From assembly GCA_038277395.1 (NCBI GenBank), contig CM076196.1:31389935-31453934 (forward strand): a stretch of 64,000 nt of DNA, in the 5' to 3' direction. The notes beneath the pieces were generated by a model. The model did no database searches, was not told where the DNA came from, and worked only from the letters and a program-made list of their open reading frames with translations. The position numbers and the translations under genes were made by a program. The stretch is from Dryocosmus kuriphilus (lineage: Eukaryota; Arthropoda; Insecta; Hymenoptera; Cynipidae). Positions 45,079-57,287 of the stretch are shown here, piece by piece; positions within the stretch are counted from its first letter, which is position 1; every line of letters starts with the position of its first letter.

Positions 45079-48000
45079 ATGGAAAACGCAAGCTATCTAG
45101 AAGAATTACAAATTTTAACTACTGAAAGTGTTCTTCCGAATAATTTATTATTAGAAAGAGAGCTTGAAATGTTATTTCGTGAACCGTCAGTTCATTCACC
45201 ATATCCCTACAAATCACATAAGGTAGCTAAAAAGTCGGAAAATGTTTCTCTCGTTTGTTGCGTAATGGGTAGGTTTTTGCATATTTTGCAGATTCAACAT
45301 TAGATTTTCTGACGGGGAGCATATCGCATTTCAAATTTTTTCAGTTTTTAATATTTTTCGTAAAAAAATTGAATGTTGTCATAATAAGTTGTACCATTTG
45401 GCTTGGTTTTCATGAAATTAATTGAAACTACTAATATATCCATTTTTACGTAAAACTGACCGTTGCGTTGGTCCGCATCGCTTTCAATAAACAATTCAAG
45501 TTTTTTTTGTATCTTTTTTAATACTCTAAAGAGTCTTCTTTAAAAAATAATCAAAAAACAATGGACTTTTGTATAATTTAGGATATTAATTTCTTTGAAA
45601 TTTTAAGGAAAAGTTTTTTATTAACCAATTTTCCAAAATGAATTAATGTCAAAAAGAAGTAGAAAATTACAAAACAGTCCAACCAGTATAACTATTTTTG
45701 ATTAAAAATTCACTTTTTTCGTTTGAAAATGGTAACTTTTTTATGAAAAATTCACATATTTTGGTTGAAAATTAATTTTTATGATTGAAAATAACTATTT
45801 TTGGTTCAAACTTAATATTTTTTTTTTTCTTAAAAATTTAGCTGTTCCATTTTTGGTTGAGAATTCATTTTTTTTAGTTGAAAATTTAACTACTTTTTTA
45901 TATAAATTCAACAATTTTCTTAAAAATTAATCTATGGTTGAAAAATCAAGTTTTATGGTTGCAAATTCACCTACTTGACTTACTTGTGTGGAAAATGTTT
46001 TATTTAACATTTCTTTTTTCTCTTCCGTTGGAAACTAATTTTTTTTATTGAAAAACAACTTTTGTTAAATGAAAAATTCAAATATTTTTGTTGCAAGTTA
46101 ATTTTTGTTTTTGAAAATTCAACTATTTTTGTTTTAATATTAAGGTTATTTAGGCATGAATCCATACAAAGGCTTATACATATAGAAAGAACACACACAA
46201 GCCAATCGAAGACTGGCACTTCACATTCCTCAAATGAATGTGTGTGAAAGCCTCTAACCTGTCGGTCGAACCTCTCTCTTTTTTCATACTTTTGGGACTC
46301 TCCTTTGAAAACTAAATGTCAAAAAATTCTGAAATTTTCACAGAACCTCTGGGTTGTATTCTTCTATGGTTTCTCAGTTTTTGAAAAAAAATTGTATGAA
46401 AATTTTAGCCGCTAAGGTATACTATGTGACATTTTCGATACCTTGGAATAGCGCATAAGTGCAGAAGGTGCTAATTTCAATTTCTGTTATATCAACTTTG
46501 GAATAGTCAACCTCTTTCTAATCACTCAAACTGTAGGTTATACTTTAATGAATCTACAGGGTATCCCATTTTAATTTATGGATGCAAATATCTCTTAAAA
46601 TATTCCATCTATAAAAAAATTAGTCAGACAATAACTGTACAGTACATAGGGGTCATTTAAAGGTACTATTAATTTTGACCTTGTGGTCAATTTTGGAGGT
46701 GATTTGAGGGTCAAGATGATTTTTTAAAATGGAAACCCCTATGCTTGACTCCGGATTTGACAAGAGCGGAAAATTTTACGTGAAAAGTGTCTTATGAGGA
46801 ATTTGCTTTTGTGACCTTAGAAAGGTCAAATATCAAGGTAAAGTGTCTAAAAACGGTCATATGCTCTTTTTTAAAATTAATTGGTTTTCTGAGAATAGCA
46901 AACTTTCAAGATGCTTTTAACAAGTCGATAGAATGTAAAAGTGTGAACCACCTTGACCATCTTGACTTGCAGGTAAATTATCATTGGTCATTTAAAGGTT
47001 AAAAGTCAAAAAAAGTCTTTTGAAGAGAAGTCAAATGAAAGGCAACTGTTTAAAAATCTCTTAGAACCTTACTTTTAGCGTTACCCGGACACGGTGGTCG
47101 GGAAGGCAAAAAAAGTTTGCCTACGCTGCCGACAAAAACTGCTAGCACATTTTTCTTCTTTTTCACTTATATCTACAGGAAATCGTCGTCCGAAAATCGA
47201 ATCTGCTCCTTCTTGCAATTTATTGATGCCGAAATGAAATAATATATCAGAAATTTATTTTTACATATTTGGACCTGTTGAAAACAGATTCAGAGCTGCT
47301 TTTGACTAATAGACAATTACAATTCGCTCACATTATGAACAAATCAGCAAAAAATAAGTAACATAAGAAATAAAAATAAGAGATAATATGATTTTTTCTT
47401 AAAAGCATTTTTTATTAAAGAAGTCAAACATTTTATTTCAAACAATTGTTCTTAACTATGACAGCTTTTGGAAAGTACAAAAATATATCATACCTATTAA
47501 TTTTATAAGCTCCGAAACTTCACAAAACTTTTCATTTAAAGCATAATTTGTTAAGAACATTTTTTTAGGTATGAAATGACGAAAATTGAACAGTTGCTGC
47601 TTTTAATTTCTGAGAATAAGAAGGATGGCTAATCAAATTGATTTTATATTTTTCCCAAAAGCTTAATAACTTTCTATGTATGGTATGGACTCTCCGGCCT
47701 GCTCTGACCACTTTCCAAGACCCTCTGAATTCTTCAATATCTGCAAAGTGTCCTTAACGTGATGTAAGAGTACACGTATTTTTAAAGTAATTGATACTTC
47801 TGTTGCTTGTAAGGCTTTTTGCAGTTCATCGATTATTTTATCAAGATCATCGATAGAGCCCCTTATTGTGTTGAAAAAACATAAATTTGCCATTTTATCC
47901 ATAGCTTTAAAAGCAGATATAAATGGTACAAGAGCCAATAGACCGACATTTTCATATATCACTTTATCACATAAGGCTTCCTTTAGTAATTTTCTGCATG

Positions 48001-51000
48001 CGTTTCCGTCAAAGATTTCCCCACGGTAATTTTTTGAAATAATTTTCAATTTCATAGGCCATATCAGTGCTTTTCCTCGACCTAGTAATGGTAACAATCC
48101 ATTCCAAAAAAGGTGGTTAACAAAGCCTTGTAGCAAGTGTAATTCTGGAACATAGCATTCCTCTAATACTTTAACATCATCATCTTCGCGAAAAATTGGC
48201 TCATTTATTACACTATGCGATTCTTTGGACATCCTCTTGTTTTAGCCTAGAGAGACATACTTTGCGTAATCTTGTTTTAAATCTCTGTAAGTTTTTAGTG
48301 ATTTAGATTCATCGCCACCTGTAATTTGGCAGTCAGTTTATTAGTAAGCTTACTACTAAACTTAAAAGAAGCTTCATTTAATTTCACTAAATCAAAGATA
48401 AATTATATATTATTGTATGTTTCCTTAATATCTGTAAAGATACAAATCATAATCAATTTCTTGATGCTAGTTGATTTGTATTCTAATTTTTCATTTTCTA
48501 GATCTAATTTCATTTTTTTCGGAGGAATATAGTGAATTATATTTTCAACAGATGAGATTTCTGAATTATATTCTGCGGTACCATTGTCTGAATCAGGAAT
48601 TATGGACATGGATACTTTAAAATAGCCTTGCCCACCATCTGCCATCACTTTCACAACATAATGACCGATTAAGTTACGTTTTTCCAAAACTTCTAATAAT
48701 TCATTTACGTTAGCCCAAACCACAGGCCTTTTTTGGTGACTTCCATGCGTTGTTTCAAATTCAGATATGTCTTCATGATAAGATTGAGCTAACAAATGAG
48801 TTCTTTCTCTGATATGTTCTTCATACTTTACAGGTACAGATTTTCTGCCTGCAGTCTTACGTATAAAAGAAGTCATTTTTCTCATATGGTTGTTAGAAAC
48901 TACAGTATTCACGTGAAAAGAATGTAGATTTTCCGTTGAAAATGACATTACATCCTTGGATTTATTTGTTTTTAAACAAATACTTTTTTGACGGCCGCCG
49001 ATACTCAATCATATGGAATCCTGAATGTCTTGTTTAGCAGATATCTCGTGCAAAATTGATGGAGCTATGTGTGGTATTTTGTCTGACAATATGGTTTCGT
49101 GGCACGCACACATGATTGAGGCCGTTGCCTATTTCTTGCAAGCATTTCTCACATAATTTAAGTACGTTTTTCACAATTCCTTTCACGTGATGCTTATTAA
49201 CACTGTTTTGAAGTTGATCTATTTTTGGAGTTGAAGAGGCAAACAGTCCATTTGATTTGTCTATATGATTATTTAAATTTCGCTTTTGTCCCGCAACAAA
49301 CTGATTTTTGCAATGGCTATGCGTCGAGCTGTCAAAAAAATGTAACGATTGCAGTCTACACTACTACTTTCAGAGCTTGTCACTTTCGGTAATATAACGT
49401 CAGCATAATTTGGCATTTTTTGGATTGGTGTCTATTCACTACACCTTTTTTATGTTCAGACCGCGTCTTCCGACAACTTGAGCAAATGCTTAGAGGATAT
49501 TTCTCACCAGAGAAATCGTAACTATCATCAACAAACTCTTTGATTAATTTATAATTATTATCTGTGATATTGAAATGATTAAATTTTTTCTTGCCCACAA
49601 TGATTTTTTGTCCACACGGCCCACACACTTTTTGCCTGTTTTCTTCATGACTGCACTTATAATATTCGCGAGTTTCGGCATTTTCAAAATCACTTTTAAT
49701 ACACTTATCAACAAAACTTATTATGTAAGTATAAACAAGCTGAAGTAGATCGTACCTACAAGGCGACTAAGGAAAAAGTGAAGTACGATGCCAGCTAGCC
49801 ATTTTCCAGGAATCATGTATAAACACTAAAAATAGTTTGAATATCGTAATGTTACATCGATGGCAACAACAGAACTGCAAAAAATTACCTTTGCATTCTT
49901 TTCATACACGTGTAGTATCGAGGTAGATATCGAAGTTTCAACTGATTAACACAGTTTACACATGAATTCAGTTTTACAATAAATAACATCGTATAATCAA
50001 ATACACACGTATTAAACATTTTTTTTCTATTGTATTAAAGGATAGTCAGTACTAATTAATAAAAAGTGATTTCAAACCCGTTTTTAATAGAGCCAAATAT
50101 GTAAAAAAAAATTTTAACACATTATTTCGTTTCGGCATCAATAAATTGCAAGAAGGAGCAGATTCGATTTTCTGACAATGATTTCCTGTACATATAAATA
50201 AAAAGAATAAAATCGTGCTAGCACTTTTTGTCGGTAGTGTAGGCAAACTTTTTTCGCCTTCCCGACCACCGTGCGGAAACAACGACGTGGACGTAGTAAG
50301 TTCTGTTTCCTTTGGGGTGCTTGTTTATCGTGAGTCCCCTTGCCTCTCACGTTCGGGGTGCTTGTTTACCGTGAGTCCCCTTGCCTCTCACAATAACTGT
50401 TTTTGTTTCAATTACGCACGGAGTAACTGTTCGAAATTTTCTCCGTTGGCTTCAAGACATAAACGTAAACGTCTTTCAAAATTGCCCCCAGTTCTAAGCA
50501 AAGTTTCTCTCGGAATGGCCGCACAAGCTGTTCGAATTCGTTCATTCAGATCTTCTCTCGTCGTAACCCGTTGAGCAAAAACAATATTTTTAAGATATCC
50601 CCACAACAAAAAATCAGGTGACGTAAGGTCTGGTGAGCAAGGGGGCCATTCAATTGGACCTCTCCGTCCGATCCACTTATCATTGTAATTGTTATTCAAA
50701 AACTCACGAACGATGTGTGCAAAGTGTGGCGGAGCACCATCTTGTTGAAACCACATTCTTATCCTTGTTACTAAGTCAACGTTCTCTAGTAGTCCAGGTA
50801 AGTAGTCTCTTAGCAACTCTAAGTAGGTATGTCTGTCAACGTTTGCGTCAAAAAAGTAGGGTCCAATTAAATAGCCATTTATTATTCCGCACCATACCAT
50901 AAGACTCCATCGACGTTGATGATCCATAGGTCTGTACCAGTGGGGATTTTCTTCTGACCAATAATGACAATTATGTCTATTGAGCTGTCCGTCGCTGTAG

Positions 51001-54000
51001 CACCTCAAGCGTGAGAGGCAAGGGGACTCACGGTAAACAAGCACCCCAAACGTGAGAGGCAAGGGGACTCACGGTAAATAAGCACTCCAAAAGAAACAGA
51101 ACTTACTACGTCTACGTCGTTGTTTCCGGGTAACGCTAAAAGTAAGGTTCTAAGAGCTTTTTAAACAGTTGCCCTTCATTTGACTTCTCTTCAAAAGACT
51201 TTTTTTTACTTTTAACCTTTAAATGACCAATGATAATTTACCTGCAGGTCAAGATGGTCAAGGTGTTTCACACTTTTACATTCTATCGACTTGTTAAAAG
51301 CATCTTGAACGTTTGCTATTCTCAGAAAACCAATTAATTTTAAAAAGGAGCATATGACCGTTTTTAGACACTTTACCTTGATATTTGACCTTTCTAAGGT
51401 CACAAAAGCAAATTTCTCATAAGACATTTTTGAGGTAAAATTTTCCGCTCTTTTCACATCCGGAGTCAAAAATAAGGGTTTCCATTTAAAAAAATCATCT
51501 TGACCCTCAAACGACCTTCAAAATTGACCTCAAGGTCAAAATTAATAGTACCTTTAAATGACCCCCTATGTACTGTACAGTTTTTGTCTGAATCATTTTT
51601 TTATAGATGGAGTATTTTAAGAGATATTTGCATCCATAAATTAAAATGGGACAACGTTTATATTCCAAGTTTGAAAAAATCCCTATATGAAAATGACTTC
51701 ATGCTTATAATACCTTAATCTTTTTTGTTCAAAATTTAGCTGCTTCATTTCTGGTTGAAAAGTCATCTTTCTTGTGTGGGAATTCAAATGTTTTATTAAA
51801 AATTTCTCTTTCTGATTTGTTAATTCAACTATTTTGTTAAAAATTGATCTTTTCCAGCTAAAAATTAAACTATTTCGTTAAAAATTCATTCGTTGTTGTC
51901 GAAAATATAACTATTTTTCTTTAAAAATTATAGTATTTTTATTTATATTTCAACTATTTAAGGATTGTATTTATTTATATTATTTACATTATTTAATTAT
52001 CATATTTATAACAAGCGTAAACTATTAAATTTAACTATATTTAAAACTAATTACATATTGTATTATATACATTTTTTTGTGGAAAAGTTGTAAGTTCACC
52101 TATTTCTTCAATATTTCTTTTCTTTGATTGGTAATACTTGAACTATTTTCGGTTAAAAAATTCAACCATTATACTTTTTTTAATGTTGGGCTTAAAAGTT
52201 CTTTAGTTTAATCCGAAGAAACAAAACATGTGATGTTTTCACTTTTCATTTACACTTATCCTAAATAATTAAAAATTATATTTAGTACTTTATAAACCTT
52301 ATGAACCTAAAAAAAAAATGTTTGAGCAAAATATATCAGATGTATTTTTTTGTATGTGTAACAAGTTGTATAAGACTGAAAAAAATCGGTGAGATGAATT
52401 GTTTGATTTTTGCAAATCCAGCATGGAGTTCCCCTTAAATAGTTTGCAGTTCCTTCTGAATTAATTTGTACATAATATACAGGAGAAAAGGCGTTCGCTG
52501 CAGACGACTATAATGATGCTTTAAAAAATGTTACGGAGTCCTTACGCTTTGCGCCTGCTTCTTCAAAAAAGATTGCCTACTCTTACTTTTGGCGCTCTGC
52601 AGTTTTGCAAAAATTAAAAGCCTATTTTGATTCTTTACAAGACATTCAAAGAGCACTGAAGTTGCCTATTACTGAAAAGCAGAAAAAAAATTTGCTAGCT
52701 CGACAGAAAGTAATCGAAAATTTGCAACCTAATGAATCAAATAAAAAAGAGATTGATGAAGAAGAAGTCGTCCTTTCTTATGGAGAAAATGCAGAAATAA
52801 AAGGAGCGAGTTGCGCTGTTGATTTGGTATGCAATGAAAAATATGGAAGGCATTATGTAGCGACACGCGATATCAAAATTGGAGATGTTCTCTTTATTCA
52901 GAAACCATATTCATTTGCTACAATACAAGAAGGCACTGATGAGAAGAAAGGCAGACACTGGTTCTGCGAAAATTGTTTGGATTTGACCATGGCACCAATT
53001 CCTTGCGACTCTTGTGCTATGTTCCTTTACTGTTCTGATGAATGCAGATTTGAAGCATACGAAAAATACCACAAATATGAATGTAAAATTGCGCAATTGG
53101 AACTACCTGTAGTTCCTTTAGGACCCGCAACGACATTGACTTTGCGTTCCTTGCTCATTTTGACAAAACAGGGTGAAGATTTTCAGGAGATTGTCAAACT
53201 CGTGGATGTCATAAATAACCATAAAGGTGAGTATTCTTGAAGCTATGACGCATTTACATTAGGGTTCCCAATATGAAATAAAGTTTTCGATTTCTTGAAA
53301 CGCGAGAGTACTCGTATAATTTTATTCCTTTCAGTGAAACAGTAAAGATTTCAGCACGAATCGATATAGAATTGCATATGGGTTTCTATGTATTTCACTA
53401 AGTAGGGATTTACAACCGGGAAGGAATCAAACAAATTTCGAATTTTTGTAATTTCTAATTAAAATTCAATGATAGTGTCCAATTTTTATATTTTCAGACA
53501 GAAGAACAGCTTGCTTCAAAGACGGAAAACTTGACGGGAGCAATTCTGAAGCTGTGTTGAGTTTATTGCATCACATGGATAAAGAAAATTGTTTTGGAAT
53601 TGTAAGATTCGCTGCCGAGATAACTTATGCCCTAAAAAAGCATACAGACTTTTTTAAAAAAGGGAGCGATGTTCGGGGCCTAGGAAAACTTCTCATCCTT
53701 TTGAGTTACATCTGCATCAATAATTTGTCTCACGTAAGTTTGAAAAATGAACTGATCTTTTAAATTCTGATCTAAAATATTAGATTCTGTGAATTTTAAT
53801 TATTGTGCACTAGCTTTTTGTTGCAATCTCTTAGAAAACTGAATAGTCTTCACGAATTATTGATTAAACAATTCTTCATTTTTCAGACAAGGACAAATGA
53901 GTACGGAAATGTTACTGGCTTAGGATTATATCCAGTATCTAGCTTTTTGAATCATAATTGCTCGAGTAACATTTTGACTTATAATGACAAACGCGGAAAT

Positions 54001-54590
54001 ATGACAATGCGTGCCTGCAAAGACATTGAAAAAGGCGAACAGGTTTCTATAATTGATAACGTTCAACAGAAAATAATAGTTACAAGCAGAAATGATGAAC
54101 ATTTTTACAATCTATTCAAGATTTTGAATAACAAATATTCTTTTCAGCTATTTATGTGTTACACTCTAAAGGACATAATGGTAATGACAGCTGAAGAAAG
54201 AAAACATAGACATCAAGATGCAATGTTTTTCACGTGCGAATGCGAAGCTTGTAAAAATAATTATAAATACAAATACGAATTGGAAGGGACACAGATAGGG
54301 CTGGTGTTAAGAAACAGAGTAATGACGAACCCAACAGATAAAGATAATTTGTGGCAATGCCTGAAGTTTCTGCGTAAAATCCATAAAGGACCTTGTCTGG
54401 AAGCAAAAATGCTTCATTTGATGATCGCGAATGCTTACTTGAGATCAAGTTCGCAGGTAAATTGAAGTCTTATCTATAAAATTTTTTTGAAATATACGAA
54501 AAATCAAGAATAATCCATATCTAAATGTTAAACTAATTTCAGGATTTCCCGAAACCATTCAAATGGCCTTTCGGGTATCACAATGAATGA
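45079..54590 (+). CDS. SMYD4-like protein 4 (TPR, MYND and SET), six exons
   Basis: Exons 45079-45268, 52483-53226, 53498-53733, 53887-54042, 54148-54456 and 54543-54590 total 1,683 nt with no break: 560 aa. Exon 1 is 9 nt shorter than in copy 1 (MENASYLEELQ start). Domains in order: HSPYPYKSHKVAKK, TPR from EKAFAADDYNDAL, SET start YGRHYVATRDI, MYND CENC...CDSC...CSDEC...HKYEC, GLGLYPVSSFLNHNCSSN, LFMCY, and post-SET CECEAC. Intron 1 is 7.2 kb because it holds the mariner and Chapaev-like insertions; the other introns are 86-271 bp. The C-terminus is DFPKPFKWPFGYHNE. AATAAA is at 54749-54754. Enzyme activity is unproven; the proline of NHxCxPN is missing as in all copies. Confidence 0.87.
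45304..46556. repeat. Intron 1 of gene 4, left part
   Basis: Shared with unit 3 intron 1. AT-rich tandem DNA at 45700-46140, then a block around 46140-46550 also found at 33170-33570. In that block AGGTTATTTAGGC and GCCTCTAACCT form a weak inverted pair about 130 bp apart. No coding frame. Confidence 0.55.
47090..50273 (-). mobile_element. Chapaev-like DNA transposon nested in the mariner left inverted repeat
   Basis: Ends CACGGTGGTCGGGAAGGC and its reverse complement, the inverted match extending about 70 bp with few mismatches and a further matching block (GCAAGAAGGAGCAGATTCGA on the right). CGGA is duplicated at 47086-47089 and 50274-50277. The opposite mariner arm (51117-51136) shows the unduplicated site ACCCGGAAAC (reversed), proving a 4-bp duplication. 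CAC...GTG ends plus 4-bp duplication fit Chapaev of the CMC group. A decayed transposase lies on the minus strand. Confidence 0.85.
47663..49764 (-). pseudogene. Chapaev/RAG1-like transposase, decayed
   Basis: Minus-strand segments in order. 49764-49380: Cys-rich N-part with KCSHEENRQKVCGPCGQK and SICSSCRKT, likely zinc-binding. 49080 to about 48330: IAPSILHEISAKQ, in-frame stop, IGGRQ, then KVMADGGQGYFKVSMSI, whose DGG is a good first catalytic Asp. About 48330-47663: TDCQITGGDESKSLKTYRDL, in-frame TAA at about 48242, then LHLLQGFVNHLFWNGLLP, GNACRKLLKEA and a C-terminal LGKWSEQAGES. The pairs GNxxRKL and GxWSEExxES recall RAG1, Transib and Chapaev transposases. At least two stops and one frameshift near 48332, so inactive. 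The superfamily call is inference from ends plus these motifs. Confidence 0.7.
50311..50400. repeat. Minisatellite at inner edge of mariner inverted repeat (left)
   Basis: Two copies of a roughly 41-bp unit containing GGGGTGCTTGTTTACCGTGA and CCCCTTGCCTCTCAC. The same two copies appear inverted at about 51004-51092, next to the other inverted repeat. Confidence 0.75.
50412..51003 (-). pseudogene. Mariner-type transposase, C-terminal part only
   Basis: Reads NRHNCHYWSEENPHWYRP, WSLMVWCGIINGYLIGP, MWFQQDGAPPHFAH, IEWPPCSPDLTSPDFLLWGY. The second catalytic Asp (QQDG) and third Asp (SPDL) are separated by 36 residues. The N-terminal DNA-binding domain and the first catalytic Asp motif (usually just before NRHN in related proteins) are absent; the frame runs straight into the inverted repeat. 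Ends GENFEQLLRA-stop. Cannot be an active transposase; perhaps the long inverted repeats grew by duplication over the 5' half of the gene. Confidence 0.85.
51003..51658. repeat. Right inverted repeat of the mariner-like element
   Basis: Includes the minisatellite (51004-51092), CGTTGTTTCCGGGTAACGCT at about 51117-51136, and the long arm to 51658. The open frame at 51212-51469 (minus) and its twin at 46787-47002 (plus) share MSYEEFAFVTLERSNIK-type sequence because they lie in the two arms. They are too short and unlike transposase to call genes. Confidence 0.8.
51659..52482. repeat. Intron 1 of gene 4, right part
   Basis: Resumes TATTCCAAGTTTGAAAAAAT as in 33569 onward of unit 3, then AT-rich tandem DNA and the ATAATATACAG acceptor before exon 2. 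Confidence 0.6.
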
Positions 54591-55370
54591 AGATGTTTGT
54601 ATACCTAATTTTACAAGCTTCTTTAGATCTTCAGATTATTTTAATTTCACAATTTATATTAATAAAAAATACAATTCTATATCGTGAGTACGTTAACTTA
54701 AGCGATCATTTTATGTAATTGTTTTGATGTATGCTATAAAAATAAGACAATAAATATGAATGAAAATAATTAGAAAATGTTCAAAAGTTATTTGACCCGG
54801 GGGACTATAAATAAATATAAACTTTCGGGCTCATTAGACGTACACGTAGAAATATATACTTGTTTAAACAATTTTACAAAATCTTTTCTAAATAACTACA
54901 AGCTCTTTTAATAGCAGTGAATCTAAACAAATTTTACTTACAATATATTTGAGCGTAAAAGTATTCAGCTTAAACTCACCTGAAATAAAAAGAATTTTCA
55001 TATTTATATCAAGTTGTAGAAATATTTTGGAAGAGGGAATATTTGTGAAAGCCTAACCAACACATTGTTAAAAGAGAAAAATCCACGAAAAAATTACAAA
55101 AACGATTATTAAAAGTTTAAAATTTAAATTAATAAAAAACAAAAATATCCAATCGACAGAAGAAAGAAAAAACCAGAAGAAGGTTTGAAATTTTCAACCG
55201 ATGTGCAAAAGGACAATTCACAATTTGCAAGTGATTTTTTATTAACACAGAAGATTGCAAAATTGACAAAAATCATTTAAAACCTCGATTCTTACGTTTG
55301 TATATCGTTTTTCTTATAATGGGTAAGTTTTATTATTTTTTAGTATCAATAATTTTCTTTTCACAACACC
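54591..55370 (+). terminator. 3' flank of unit 4 with polyadenylation signal
   Basis: AATAAA at 54749-54754. Collinear with 9160-9950 of unit 1 up to about 55370. Confidence 0.6.
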
Positions 55371-55980
55371 CCTGCAGAAAGGGCAACTTTCGGTGCCTAT
55401 ATAGGGCTTCGCAAGTGACCAATTTCAGACCCCTTTACTTTCGCCCTAGGGGTGAAAGTAGATGACGTAGCGGGGCGAAAGTAAATAGTAGCCTGCATTG
55501 CCTATTTTTCAAAATTTTCAATATGAACACTTGTATAATATTTTGAAGCTCGACAAATTTTTAGAAGTTTCAAAAATTTCCAAAATTACCAAAAATTTCA
55601 AAAATTCTCAAAAATTACCAAAATTCTCAAAAATTTTAAAAATTACGAAAATTCTCAAAAATTTCAAAAGTCATCCAAATTTTAGAAATTTTTGAAAATT
55701 TGGAATATTTTTGTCTTTTTTAGAAATTTCAATCATTTTTGAAAATTTTAATCATTTTTGAAAATTTTGAAAATATTTCGAAAATTTTAAATTTTTTTGA
55801 AAAGTACCATTATTTATAAAATTGTAACAAGCTTATAATAACAGTAATTTATGTTAACTTATGGTAACTTGGTACTCTGTACTCCTAACGCTTTTCCCTA
55901 TGAGCCTGTTTACACCGATTTGAATTTTCCCTTTGCGCGCACTTTCTCTCAAGTTGGATTTTCTGCAGGAATGTTATGAA
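55371..55980. repeat. Insertion of GC-richer leader plus AT simple repeats in the unit 4/5 junction
   Basis: 55371-55490 contains CTTTACTTTCGCCCTAGGGG and its reverse GGGGCGAAAGTAAA (short palindrome). 55540-55800 is drifting TTTCAAAAATTTCCAAAA repeats. No gene; the frame at 55498-55695 translates the repeats. Confidence 0.55.
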
Positions 55981-55984
55981 AAAA

Positions 55985-56105
55985 AGTATACATACCAAGG
56001 GGAGAAAGCAGTTTCTCGACTTGTGTGATTGCTGCCCTCACTTCCCTCGGCAGCAAACTTCACACTCGTCGGAAATCGCTGCCTTTCTCCCCTTGGTGTG
56101 TAATC
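55985..56105. mobile_element. Small inverted-repeat element (MITE-like), about 120 bp
   Basis: Left CATACCAAGGGGAGAAAGCA and right reversed CACACCAAGGGGAGAAAGGC, then TTTCTCGAC against TTTCCGAC. The inverted arms cover about 33 bp each. Flanking duplication not clear (possibly TA). Not in other units. Confidence 0.5.
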
Positions 56106-56352
56106 TACTATTCTTTTACTACTAAAAAAAAAAGGGCAATAAAATTCGACTAAAATACCGGATGTGAGGCAAACCAGTGCTATAGTACCAATGTCAGGCA
56201 TAAAAGTATCGCTGTGTATTTAGATCGGACATATTTTTCCGGACTTTAATTTTCTAGTTTGGCATATTTTGTCGAAGTTTAATTTTCTCTTTCGAAGTAG
56301 AAGTAATGGCAACACTTGTTATTTATATTTTCCTAAAGACAATTATTTTTTC
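56106..56352 (+). promoter_or_regulatory. Distal promoter region of unit 5, interrupted
   Basis: Matches 9950-10110 and 4005-4160 (TACCGGATGTGAGGCAAACC, then GAAGTAATGGCAACACTTGT). Broken at about 56352 by a 2.9 kb insertion and resumed at 59238. Confidence 0.55.
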
Positions 56353-57287
56353 CAAACCCATTGCTTTTAATTGAAATTTTAACCGCCTCTATATTGTTAA
56401 ATTAACCGAATTTGTAGCCTCCGCGATTAATGCATTCCAGCCACAATTTGCGAAGCTTTGGATCCTTTGGAAACAATTTCATGTGTAAGCCTTTGTGGCT
56501 AATATTCTTGCAGAATAGAACAGAACACTTAAACATGACCCTTTCAATTCAGAAAAAATCTCGGTTTGTTATTAGACAAGTGTCAACATTAGATAGTAAA
56601 AAAACACGACAAACGCGGCAGATACTGAGGAAGTGAAGTTAATGAGAGACGAACATAACCTCTTTTCCTTCCACACAATAACGCAGTTTAAATTAATTCA
56701 TATGTTCTCGAAAAATGATAAATACATTAACTATAATAAAATATATAAAGGAGAAATACAATATTATAATCTCTATCTTATATTAAAAACTATAAACTTT
56801 TCTTTAAATGCACTTTCACGCCATAGAAACACGAACAGAAGATACTTCAAATTTTTGGCGCTTCAGGGAAAACATCCGGTTTGGCTTGGCACTTATGGAG
56901 GGGGTACCTGTGTCTCAACTCTGCCTAGGGGAACTCTAGGTGGGAGGATTTACGCTAAATGTTAAAGGTGGTCACCTCGTTTTGAGTGGAATATCTGCGA
57001 GAACCGCGAGAGATTTTTTACTAGTGGGTTTTTAGCGGTAAATTTGAATCATGAATAACCAACCAATCAAAAACTCTCACAGATATTTTACTCAAATCGA
57101 GGCGACCACCTTTACCATTCAGCGTACGTCCTCCCCCTCGACTATGTCCGGAAAACTTGGAACCACTTTCCACTCATGCGCGCATTGAAGTTTGGTCTCC
57201 TTACTATTACTCCATGTATAATACATATCAAACATAGCGGGCATGATTCAGAATATAACATAACCTCTTTACCCTGGATGTTAAAAC
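56353..57287. other. Left part of the insertion in the unit 5 promoter
   Basis: No gene recognised. It includes an imperfect inverted pair: CGCTAAATGTTAAAGGTGGT (56952) and ACCACCTTTACCATTCAGCG (57105), about 170 bp overall, MITE-like. Upstream frames at 56430-56636 and 56633-56965 show no recognisable motif. Confidence 0.45.

Larger units (their letters stand above)
46557..51658 (-). mobile_element. Mariner-like element with about 650-bp inverted repeats, carrying a nested element
   Basis: Left end CAGGGTATCCCATTTTAATT; right end reversed AACGTTGTCCCATTTTAATT, matching from the ninth base on. TA is duplicated at 46555-46556 and 51659-51660; unit 3 has the empty site (GAATCTATATTCCAAG, 33562-33577). 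Inverted repeats run 46557-47089 plus 50274-50400 on the left and about 51003-51658 on the right. Without the nested 3.18 kb insert the element would be about 1.9 kb. The central 0.6 kb encodes the catalytic half of a mariner-type transposase on the minus strand. Confidence 0.85.

Noticed and set aside
46787..47002. 71-codon frame repeated inverted at 51212-51469
   Set aside because: Lies in the mariner inverted repeats; the apparent conservation is arm identity rather than protein constraint.
50215..50574. 119-codon plus-strand frame over the mariner region
   Set aside because: Antisense to the transposase and translated from the minisatellite; no motif.
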